From an uncultured Archangium sp. (lineage in GTDB: Bacteria; Myxococcota; Myxococcia; Myxococcales; Myxococcaceae), in contig CAMLFP010000346.1 of the NCBI GenBank assembly GCA_946479335.1, positions 1-5,943 of the forward strand: a stretch of 5,943 nt of DNA. The letters run 5' to 3'. The translations under genes and the position numbers were made by a program. Of this stretch, positions 1 to 5,585 are shown in pieces. The notes under the pieces were generated by a model. That model was not told where the DNA came from, ran no database searches, and saw only the letters and a program-made list of their open reading frames with translations. Each line of letters begins with the position of its first letter. Position 1 is the stretch's first letter.

Positions 1-1063
1 CCGCCACCTCGTCGGCGGGGAAGGAACGGTCGGCCAGCTCCAGCAACGCGAGCGCCGCGCGACCCGGTGCGCTGCGCCCGAGGGGCACGCCCAGCCGCGC
101 ACGCGCCGGCACGCCCAGCTCCGCGAGCGTCTCCAGCAGGGGCTCGGTGTCGTCCGCCAGCTCGCGGAAGACGACCGCGATGCTCTCCGGGGGCACGCCC
201 GCCGTCACCGAGGCGCGCACGCGCCGGGCGATCTCCCGCAGCTCTTCGCGGGCGGTGGGGGCGACGAACGACGACAGCGTCTCGGCGGGCCGCGGGGCCG
301 GCTCCGGGGTGAAGAGCTCGCGCGCCACCCACGCCAGCGGCGCCTCGGTGACGTCGCGCTCCAGCGCGAACTCCTCCTGTGACCAGCCCGCCTCCGCGTG
401 CCGCACGGCCTCGATGATGAAGGCGTCGGCGTTCGACTCGCCGGCCGCCGGCCAGCTCCAGTGGAACGCCACCTTCGCCGCGGCGCACGCCTTCGCGAGC
501 GCCCGCAAGAAGCGCAGGCGCGCCAGCGGCACGTCGTGCAGGTCTCGCACCTCGATGCGGGTGAAGCCCTGCAGCGCGGGCGGCAACCCCGACGCCGCCT
601 CGAGCCGCTTCGCCGCGAGCCGCGTCCACTCCCCGGCGGCCACCAGGCCCTGCTCGGCCAGCGCGTCGTCGGCGTGCCGCCAGATCTCCGCGAGGGCGAC
701 CGCGCGCTCTCGCAGCCCGGGTGGGCACTTCGCGGCCGCCTGCGCCAGCTGCCAGGGCTCGGCGTCGTTGGCGCGCAGCTCGTTCACCAGCAGGCACACC
801 TGGCGCGCGAAGTCGGGCGTCGCGGCGAGCGTGCCGAAGGGGCCGGGCCGCGCGAGCGCCGCTTGCCCGAACACCAGCCGCGTCACCAGCTCGTCGGCCG
901 CCACGCGCTTCGCGAAGAGCGCGGGCTCGCAGCGCTCCACCAGCTGCGAGAAGTTGCAGACCCCGCGGAGATCGACGAACTCCGCCGCGCGCGACTCGTC
1001 GAGGAGCCACTGCTCGACACGATCAGAGTCGGGGACCACCACGAGTCGCACGGGCCGACACAT
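1..1063 (-). CDS. AddB/RexB-like nuclease-helicase subunit, N-terminal part (partial)
   Basis: Reading the minus strand from the ATG at 1063, 354 codons stay open to the left edge, so the C-terminus is missing. The protein resembles the AddB/RexB class (inactivated superfamily I helicase joined to a PD-(D/E)XK nuclease), whose members work with an AddA-type helicase in double-strand-break end processing. The best match to that class is around residues 272-302, where REIARRV is followed by GVPPESIAVVFREL; this is the usual helix then 'G(V/I)PxxxIAVV.R' strand. Residues 130-200 also fit the family pattern, with a helical stretch followed by a strand ending DLHDVPLARLRFLRAL. No Walker A is visible in the first 60 residues, unlike canonical AddB. 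The nuclease motifs would lie beyond the edge. An in-frame TGA sits three codons upstream of the ATG. GGTGA (1077 to 1073, minus strand) is a ribosome binding site with 9-nt spacing, which supports this start. The gene is transcribed away from the plus-strand operon. The family call is by pattern, not by search. Confidence 0.62.
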   Translation of the reverse strand, partial: MCRPVRLVVVPDSDRVEQWLLDESRAAEFVDLRGVCNFSQLVERCEPALFAKRVAADELVTRLVFGQAALARPGPFGTLAATPDFARQVCLLVNELRANDAEPWQLAQAAAKCPPGLRERAVALAEIWRHADDALAEQGLVAAGEWTRLAAKRLEAASGLPPALQGFTRIEVRDLHDVPLARLRFLRALAKACAAAKVAFHWSWPAAGESNADAFIIEAVRHAEAGWSQEEFALERDVTEAPLAWVARELFTPEPAPRPAETLSSFVAPTAREELREIARRVRASVTAGVPPESIAVVFRELADDTEPLLETLAELGVPARARLGVPLGRSAPGRAALALLELADRSFPADEVA

Positions 1064-1186
1064 AGCAGCGCGTCACCGGGTCGGCGGTGACATGTCTTCA
1101 ACGCGCGCACACCGGTGGAGTTTCGTGGCGGCGAGCGGCCCGAGCCCACTAAGCATCGGGGAGTGACTCCGCACCTCCTCAGCCGC
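1064..1186. promoter_or_regulatory. Divergent intergenic region
   Basis: This 123-bp gap separates the minus-strand nuclease gene from the plus-strand three-gene operon and should hold the promoters of both. I see no convincing sigma70 -35/-10 pair and no GG-N10-GC sigma54 pair on the plus strand. The notable element is the palindrome at 1072-1091. If the plus-strand gene really starts at the GTG at 1115 rather than at 1163 or 1187, the gap shrinks to 51 bp. Confidence 0.5.
1072..1091. repeat. Perfect palindrome GTCACCG-N6-CGGTGAC (operator or 5' UTR hairpin candidate)
   Basis: The 7-base arms at 1072-1078 and 1085-1091 are exact reverse complements, separated by GGTCGG. The left arm, read on the minus strand, contains the GGTGA ribosome binding site of the nuclease gene, ending 9 nt before its ATG. 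Either a dimeric repressor bound to the DNA or a hairpin in the mRNA could therefore block that gene's expression. The function is inferred; the symmetry is directly visible. Confidence 0.5.
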
Positions 1187-2419
1187 ATGCGGCGCGTCGC
1201 GGAGCGGTTCCGCGCGGTGAGCCGGCCGGCCGCCCTGCTCTTCGCCTCGCTGCCCGCGGTGCCCGAGCGGTTGGAATTCGAGCAGCGCCAGGCGGAGCTG
1301 GAGCGCGCGCTCAACGGGCTGGTGGTGCTCGACGGAGCAGCCCGCGAAGACGCGGTGAGCGCCGCGGAGGTGGGCGTGGCCGACCTCGAGACCCGCCTGC
1401 TGGCGCTCGACGCGCTGGTGCCGATGACGTGGTTCCGCGAGCACGTCGACGTCAACCAGACCAGCTCGGTGGCGCTGGCCGACTACATCGCGCTGCTGGC
1501 CCGGCCCGGCCTCAAGAGCACCGAGTCGGCGCGGCTCGACCGCGTGCAGTACCTCGCGAGCCGGCTGGTGCTGGCCTTCGTGCCGGTGGAGCGCGACTCG
1601 CCGGCGCTGCGCCGCCACCTGCTGGCCGAGGCGCTGCCCGCCACGGAGATCGGCCCCGAGCAGCTGGAGCGCGCGAAGACCTTCCTCCACGACGCGGGCC
1701 GGCGGCTGGCGACCTTCGGCTCGCTCAACGCGCTCTTCAGCTCCGGGCTGCTGGTCGACGTGCGCGGCTACAAGCTGTCGCTGGGCACGCAGATCCTCGC
1801 GCCGGAGCTGATGGCCGGTGTGCTCGAGCTCAACGAGGCCATCGACACCACCATCGAGCGCCTCGCCGCCGCCGAGCGCACCACCGAGCACGAGCTCGCC
1901 GCGCAGCTCGCGGAGGTCGACGCGCGCATCAAGGCGGTCTTCGAGCGAGATCGCACCGACGAGGCCGAGCGCAGCGCCCGCCTCACCGCGTGGCTGCGGC
2001 GCGCGCAGGAGGCGAAGGATCAGGGGAAGCCGCCGCCGCGCCTGGAGGACTTCGCCCCGCCCCGGCCCACCACGCCGCGCCGGCGCACCTGGCCGCTGGC
2101 CGTCGTCGCCGGAGTGCTGGCGCTGCTGGTCGCGTGGCGCTCCACGCGGGCCCCGCTGACCACCCTGTCCCCCGAGGCCTGCCGCGCCGCCTCCGACGTG
2201 GTGGTCTCGTGCGTGGTCGCGCCCGACGCGCCACCGCAGGCCTTCGTGGGGCAGGTCGACCGCGCGCGCTGGGCGCTGATGGAGCAGCACGCCCGCCGCC
2301 AGGCCGCCGTCGACTTCGCCCAGCACGTGCGCGAGGCCGGGTGGGCGTCGGGCACCGTGCTCCTGGAGAACACCGTGGTGATGCAGGTGCAGAACGGCAC
2401 CGTGACGGTGGTGCAATGA
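1187..2419 (+). CDS. Uncharacterised single-span membrane protein, first gene of the two-component operon
   Basis: I do not recognise this family. From the ATG at 1187 it is 410 residues. About 300 mostly helical, charged residues come first, then a basic, proline-rich stretch (PPRPTTPRRR). One hydrophobic span (about residues 302-317, WPLAVVAGVLALLVAW) follows, and a C-terminal tail of about 90 residues holds two cysteines (EAC and VSC). Arg-rich sequence before the span suggests a cytoplasmic N-terminus and an extracytoplasmic tail. Residues 200-260 look coiled-coil prone (runs rich in Glu, Ala, Arg and Leu). Start choice: the frame is open from 1091, with alternatives at GTG 1115 (434 residues) and GTG 1163. 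Codons between 1115 and 1162 have much lower third-position GC than the body, which argues against 1115; no start has a good ribosome binding site. Its TGA overlaps the kinase ATG (ATGA at 2416-2419), so the two are probably translationally coupled. An accessory sensor role is inference from that coupling. Confidence 0.72.
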   Translation: MRRVAERFRAVSRPAALLFASLPAVPERLEFEQRQAELERALNGLVVLDGAAREDAVSAAEVGVADLETRLLALDALVPMTWFREHVDVNQTSSVALADYIALLARPGLKSTESARLDRVQYLASRLVLAFVPVERDSPALRRHLLAEALPATEIGPEQLERAKTFLHDAGRRLATFGSLNALFSSGLLVDVRGYKLSLGTQILAPELMAGVLELNEAIDTTIERLAAAERTTEHELAAQLAEVDARIKAVFERDRTDEAERSARLTAWLRRAQEAKDQGKPPPRLEDFAPPRPTTPRRRTWPLAVVAGVLALLVAWRSTRAPLTTLSPEACRAASDVVVSCVVAPDAPPQAFVGQVDRARWALMEQHARRQAAVDFAQHVREAGWASGTVLLENTVVMQVQNGTVTVVQ

Positions 2420-3702
2420 GGGCGCGGATCGCGCTCGCGGTGTGCGCCGCGCTGGTGGTGGCGGGCGCGCTGCTCCCCGGCCTGGCCTTCGACCACGCGT
2501 TGACCGAGCGCCGCGCGCTGGTGGCCGAACTCTCCGCAGCGGCGGGCCCCAGCGCCACCCTGGCGGCGGTGCGCCAGCAGTTGGCAGTGGAGGCCGGCCA
2601 GGCCCGCGCCTCGACCGCGCTCCTCGACGACGCGCTGGCTGCGACGCGCGGGGAGGCCGAGCGCCGCGCGCTGCTGGCCCTGCGCGCCTGCGCCGCCGGT
2701 GACGGAGGCTGCGCCAAACCCGAGCTGACCGACGCCGCAGCCCTCGCCGCCTCCGAGCCGCTGCGCGCCGCGTGGGCCCGCGTCGACGAGGCCGAGGCGC
2801 GCGCGCGTGACGCCCGGCGCGCAGGCGGCGCGTTGGTGCTGCTGGGCCTCGCGTTCGGCGCCTTCTTCGCGCTGCGCAGGCCCGTGCCGGCGTTGCCCCC
2901 CGCCGAGGCGGCAGAGCCGGCGGGCAATGACGAGGTGCACCGGCTTTTGCGCGAGCGGTTGGAGGCGCTCTACGCGGTGCGCACGCAGCTGGGCGACGGC
3001 GCGCGCTTCGGGGCCTTCGGAGAGCTCGCCGCCGCGTTGACGCATGGGCTCAAGACGCCGCTGGCCGGCATCTCCGCGTCGCTGCAGCTCGCGCAGCTCA
3101 AGCTGGGCGCGACGCACGCCGCGGGCGCGGAGCTCGAGGAGGCCCTGCGGCTGACCGAGGCGTTGACCGAGCAGCTCCAGCGCTTCCTCCGCGCGGCGGG
3201 CCAGGTGGGCGCGGCGCCGGTGCGGGTGGAGGTCGCCACCATCCTCGGGCTCATCGCCGAGGGGTACGCGCCCGAGGCCGAGAAGCGGCAGGTGCGGCTC
3301 ACGCTGCGCCCCGTCGCTCCGGAGCTGGCCGTGGAGTGCGACGCCTCGCTCCTCGACATGGCGCTGCGCAACCTGGTGGAGAACGCGCTGGCCGTCGGCC
3401 GCCACGTGACGCTGGCCGCGGAGCCGGTGGCTGCGCCCGCCCGCGTGGGCCTCGACGGCGCGCACCCCGGCGAAGGTCGCTACGTCGCGCTGGTGGTCGA
3501 AGACGACGGGCCCGGCCTGCCCACCTCCGCGCGGCGCACCGAGCCCGGCGTCACCACCCGCGCCGCCGGCAGCGGGCTGGGCCTGGCCATCGCTCGCCGC
3601 GTCGCCGAACGCCACCAGGGCGCCCTGACGATGGAAGACGTGCCCGCCGGCGGTGCACGCATCGCGCTGGTGTTGCCCCTCTCGCCGCGGAGCCCCGCAT
3701 GA
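2416..3702 (+). CDS. Membrane sensor histidine kinase (NtrB/PilS-type partner of an NtrC-family regulator)
   Basis: This is a 428-residue kinase. TM1 spans about residues 5-24 and TM2 about 137-154, enclosing an extracytoplasmic, mainly helical sensor region of roughly 110 residues with two cysteines (C92 and C99). No HAMP is evident after TM2, only a Pro/Ala linker (about 157-170) and a helix leading to the dimerisation domain. The H-box is ALTHGLKTPLAG with H210 as phosphorylation site; the residue after His is Gly instead of the usual Glu/Asp, while T214 is kept. The catalytic domain is intact: N-box LRNLVENA (N319, N323), G1 box EDDGPGLP (D364, G365, G367) and G2 box GSGLGLAIARR (385-395). 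It should autophosphorylate and pass phosphate to the regulator that follows. The start ATG overlaps the stop of the preceding gene, and its own TGA overlaps the regulator's ATG. The gene order resembles PilS-PilR-pilin, but PilS identity is not established and the signal is unknown. Confidence 0.93.
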   Translation: MRARIALAVCAALVVAGALLPGLAFDHALTERRALVAELSAAAGPSATLAAVRQQLAVEAGQARASTALLDDALAATRGEAERRALLALRACAAGDGGCAKPELTDAAALAASEPLRAAWARVDEAEARARDARRAGGALVLLGLAFGAFFALRRPVPALPPAEAAEPAGNDEVHRLLRERLEALYAVRTQLGDGARFGAFGELAAALTHGLKTPLAGISASLQLAQLKLGATHAAGAELEEALRLTEALTEQLQRFLRAAGQVGAAPVRVEVATILGLIAEGYAPEAEKRQVRLTLRPVAPELAVECDASLLDMALRNLVENALAVGRHVTLAAEPVAAPARVGLDGAHPGEGRYVALVVEDDGPGLPTSARRTEPGVTTRAAGSGLGLAIARRVAERHQGALTMEDVPAGGARIALVLPLSPRSPA

Positions 3703-5087
3703 TCTTCATCGTGGAGGACGACCCGACGCTGCAGAAGATGGTGGGCGACTACCTCGTCGCCAGCGGGCACACCGTAGAGCGCTTTGGCCGCGCGGAGGAC
3801 GCGCTGGCGGCGGTGCGGCAGGCGGCGCCCGACGTGGTGCTGACCGACGTGCAGCTCCCCGGCATGAGCGGCCTCGAGCTGGTGGCCGAGGTGGGCAAGC
3901 TCGACCCCTCGGTGCTGCGCGTGGTGATGACCGCGCACGGCAGCGTGCAGCGCGCGGTGGAGGCGATGCGCGCGGGCGCGTTCGAGTTCGTCGAGAAGCC
4001 GTTGGATCTCGCGCGCCTGGTGCGCCTGCTGGAGCGCGCGCTCGAGGCCCGACGGGCACAGCGCGAGCTGGCGTGGGTGCGCTCCGCCGACGGCCTCGAC
4101 ACGCTGCTGGGCGCGAGCCCGCGCTTCGTTGCGCTCAAGCGCGAGCTGGAAGTGCTGGGCCGGCTCCCCGCGGGCGCACCGCCGGTGCTGCTGCAGGGCG
4201 AGACAGGCGTGGGCAAGGGCGCGGTCGCGCGCGCGCTGCACGGGCTGCAGCTCGGCGCCGCGGCGCCCTTCCTCGAGGTGAACTGCGCGGCGCTCCCCGC
4301 CAACCTGGTGGAGGCCGAGCTCTTCGGCTTCGAGAAGAGCGCCTTCACCGACGCGAAGCAGTCGAAGCCCGGGCTCTTCGAGGCCGCGGACGGCGGCACG
4401 CTCTTCCTCGACGAGCTGGGCGAGCTGCCGCTGGAGGCGCAGGCCAAGCTCCTCAAGGTGCTGGAGACCTCCGCGGTGCGGCGCCTGGGTTCGCTGAAGG
4501 ACCGCAAGGTGCAGGTGCGCGTCATCGCCGCGTCGAACGTCGACCTGGAGCGCGCGGCGCGCGAGGGCCGCTTCCGCCCGGACCTCTACCATCGGCTCGC
4601 CGCGCTGCCGGTCTTCCTCCCGCCGCTGCGCGAGCGCGGCGACGACGTGCTGCTGCTGGCGCGCGCCTTCATCGCCGAGGCCTGTCAGCGCTACCACCGG
4701 CCGGCGTTGACGCTCTCGCCCGCCGCCGCCGCGCAGCTCACCGCGCACGACTGGCCCGGCAACGTGCGCGAGCTCAAGTTCGCGCTGGAGCGCGCGGTGC
4801 TGCTGGCGCCTCCTGCGGCGACCTCCCTCGCGGCGGTGCCCGGCGTCGGCGGCGCCACCACCAGCGCCCGCGTCACCGCGACGGCCGACGGCGTGCGCGT
4901 CGAGCTCCCCGCGGAGGGCACGTCGTTCGAGGTGCTGGAGCGCGCCATCCTCCAATGCGCGCTGGAGCTCGCGAAGGGCAACGTCAGCGCCGCGGCCCGG
5001 CTGCTCGACCTCTCGCGCGACACCATGCGCTACCGGGTGCGCAAGCATGCCCTCGAGTCGTACCTGTCGGGCGAAGACGCTGGGTGA
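3699..5087 (+). CDS. NtrC-family sigma54-dependent response regulator (REC-AAA+-Fis HTH)
   Basis: This 462-residue protein has the full family architecture. Receiver (about 1-112): acidic pocket E6-D7-D8, phosphoacceptor D50, T78 and K100. AAA+ domain (about 136-365): Walker A GETGVGKG (167-174), Walker B GGTLFLDE (232-239), sensor I region RVIAASN (274-280), arginine-finger region RFRPDLYHRL (291-300) and sensor II WPGNVREL (352-359). A Fis-type helix-turn-helix occupies about 427-452 (NVSAAARLLDLSRDTMRYRV). The sigma54-contact loop reads SAFTDA (214-219) where the consensus is GAFTGA; Phe and Thr are kept. It is expected to oligomerise on phosphorylation and open sigma54 promoters by ATP hydrolysis. 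The start is firm: the ATG overlaps the kinase TGA (ATGA), and GGAG at 3689-3692 lies 6 nt upstream. The adjacent pilin operon is the obvious candidate target, but this is inference. It could be a PilR paralogue; I give no symbol. Confidence 0.94.
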   Translation: MIFIVEDDPTLQKMVGDYLVASGHTVERFGRAEDALAAVRQAAPDVVLTDVQLPGMSGLELVAEVGKLDPSVLRVVMTAHGSVQRAVEAMRAGAFEFVEKPLDLARLVRLLERALEARRAQRELAWVRSADGLDTLLGASPRFVALKRELEVLGRLPAGAPPVLLQGETGVGKGAVARALHGLQLGAAAPFLEVNCAALPANLVEAELFGFEKSAFTDAKQSKPGLFEAADGGTLFLDELGELPLEAQAKLLKVLETSAVRRLGSLKDRKVQVRVIAASNVDLERAAREGRFRPDLYHRLAALPVFLPPLRERGDDVLLLARAFIAEACQRYHRPALTLSPAAAAQLTAHDWPGNVRELKFALERAVLLAPPAATSLAAVPGVGGATTSARVTATADGVRVELPAEGTSFEVLERAILQCALELAKGNVSAAARLLDLSRDTMRYRVRKHALESYLSGEDAG

Positions 5088-5097
5088 AGAGCCCCAC

Positions 5098-5147
5098 CGC
5101 CCTGTGTGAAGCGACCCATGCCCCCGGCCCTCGCACCGCGCAGGGCG
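5098..5147. repeat. Inverted repeat upstream of pilin (enhancer-site or hairpin candidate)
   Basis: CGCCCTG at 5098-5104 is the exact reverse complement of CAGGGCG at 5141-5147. As RNA the pairing extends inward to 5108/5137, making 11 pairs with two G-U wobbles around a 28-nt loop. No T-run follows (TTGAATTC), so it is a poor intrinsic terminator. It lies about 25-75 bp upstream of the sigma54-like site, where an activator could bind. The role is unproven, and GC-rich DNA yields such arms by chance. Confidence 0.25.
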
Positions 5148-5170
5148 TTGAATTCACTCGCCGCGGCACA

Positions 5171-5186
5171 TGGCGCGGCGACTGCA
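5171..5186 (+). promoter_or_regulatory. Sigma54-like -24/-12 element
   Basis: TGGCGCGGCGACTGCA matches the consensus TGGCACGRNNNTTGCW at all but two defined positions (A to G, T to C). It keeps the invariant GG (5172-5173) and GC (5184-5185) with the required 10-nt spacing. An NtrC-type activator is encoded immediately upstream. The problem is position: transcription would begin about 5196-5199, at or just before the GTG at 5200, and would leave the ribosome binding site at 5186-5191 out of the mRNA. It is either a leaderless promoter or a chance match. Confidence 0.35.
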
Positions 5187-5191
5187 AAGGA
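5186..5191 (+). promoter_or_regulatory. Ribosome binding site AAAGGA of the pilin-like gene
   Basis: AAAGGA lies 8 nt before the GTG at 5200. An in-frame TGA at 5194-5196 excludes any earlier start, so this site plus the prepilin leader fixes the non-ATG start. It overlaps the -12 end of the sigma54-like site by one base. Confidence 0.6.
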
Positions 5192-5199
5192 CGTGACGC

Positions 5200-5583
5200 G
5201 TGCGACGGAGCGGCTTCACCCTCATTGAGCTGATGCTGGTGGTGGCCATCATCGGGTTGCTGGCGGCCCTCGCCGTGCCGGAGTTCGACGCGTACGTGAT
5301 GCGCGCCAAACGCACCGAGGCCGTCGCCGGGCTCGAAGCGCTGTGGACCGCGCAGCGCGACTACTACTCGGAGCACGGCGTGTACGCGGCGTCGTTCAAG
5401 CAGCTCGCCTTCGAGATCAACGGCGGCACGCTGCAGTCGCCCACGCAGTACACCGGCGGTCGCTACACGTACCAGCTGAGCCAGCCGTGGGGCGACACCT
5501 CCTTCTATTGCATCGCCACCGCGCAGCTCGACGCTGACCCGTGGCCCGACATCCTCGAGATCTACGAAGTCCCCGGAGAATGA
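5200..5583 (+). CDS. Type IV pilin-like protein (prepilin N-terminal cleavage/methylation domain)
   Basis: The 127-residue product starts at GTG with a five-residue leader, MRRSG, followed by FTLIELMLVVAIIGLLAALA. This is a class III signal: prepilin peptidase would cut G5/F6 and N-methylate the Phe, and Glu at mature position 5 (E10) is present. The hydrophobic N-terminal helix runs to about residue 27. The rest is a small globular head with a DYYSEHGVYA segment (54-62), typical of bacterial pilin-like proteins, and a C-terminal FYCIATAQLDADPWPDI region. There is a single cysteine (C104), so no intramolecular disulfide loop of the PilA D-region kind. At 127 residues it is short compared with the major pilin of Myxococcus (roughly 200 or more), so it could be a minor pilin, a pseudopilin, or a short major pilin. 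It follows the kinase/regulator genes and is coupled to the Gly/Ser-rich gene downstream. The absence of pilus assembly genes in the window prevents a firmer call. Confidence 0.92.
   Translation: MRRSGFTLIELMLVVAIIGLLAALAVPEFDAYVMRAKRTEAVAGLEALWTAQRDYYSEHGVYAASFKQLAFEINGGTLQSPTQYTGGRYTYQLSQPWGDTSFYCIATAQLDADPWPDILEIYEVPGE
5575..5579 (+). promoter_or_regulatory. Ribosome binding site GGAGA of the Gly/Ser-rich gene
   Basis: GGAGA lies inside the last pilin codons, 6 nt before the ATG at 5586. That spacing favours 5586 over the ATG at 5580, which overlaps the pilin stop. It implies the two genes share one mRNA. Confidence 0.6.
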
Positions 5584-5585
5584 AA

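Larger units (their letters stand above)
5088..5199 (+). promoter_or_regulatory. Regulatory gap upstream of the pilin-like gene
   Basis: This 112-bp non-coding gap follows the regulator stop. It contains an inverted repeat (5098-5147), a sigma54-like site (5171-5186) and the pilin ribosome binding site (5186-5191). A TTGAAT at 5149 has no matching -10 box. No U-rich intrinsic terminator is visible, so readthrough from the kinase/regulator operon into the pilin remains possible. Confidence 0.45.

Noticed and set aside
147..1166. Plus-strand open frame of 339 codons opposite the nuclease gene
   Set aside because: Composition is Ser/Arg/Ala-rich without domain pattern, and it is antisense to a frame with coherent AddB-like sequence; typical shadow in GC-rich DNA.
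1092..1166. 24-codon plus-strand small gene starting at ATG 1092
   Set aside because: No ribosome binding site at a usable distance, and no coding signature.
1073..2416. Minus-strand open frame of 447 codons opposite the membrane-protein gene
   Set aside because: Product is a low-complexity His/Arg/Gly/Gln-rich sequence; the plus strand has the coherent protein with a membrane span and ATGA coupling.
2020..3615. Minus-strand open frame of 531 codons opposite the kinase
   Set aside because: It is antisense to intact kinase motifs and rich in Arg/Gln/Gly with no recognisable domain.
3480..5048. Minus-strand open frame of 522 codons opposite the regulator
   Set aside because: It is antisense to a complete REC-AAA+-HTH protein; His/Arg/Leu-rich composition is an artefact of reverse reading.
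5123..5140. Second GG-N10-GC pair (CGGCCCTCGCACCGCG)
   Set aside because: Apart from GG and GC it matches little of the -24/-12 consensus; expected by chance at this GC content.
5098..5155. Intrinsic terminator after the regulator gene
   Set aside because: The stem has a 28-nt loop and is followed by TTGAATTC rather than a T-run.
5149..5177. Sigma70-type promoter with TTGAAT as -35
   Set aside because: At 17-bp spacing the -10 position is GGCGCG, with no AT-rich hexamer nearby.
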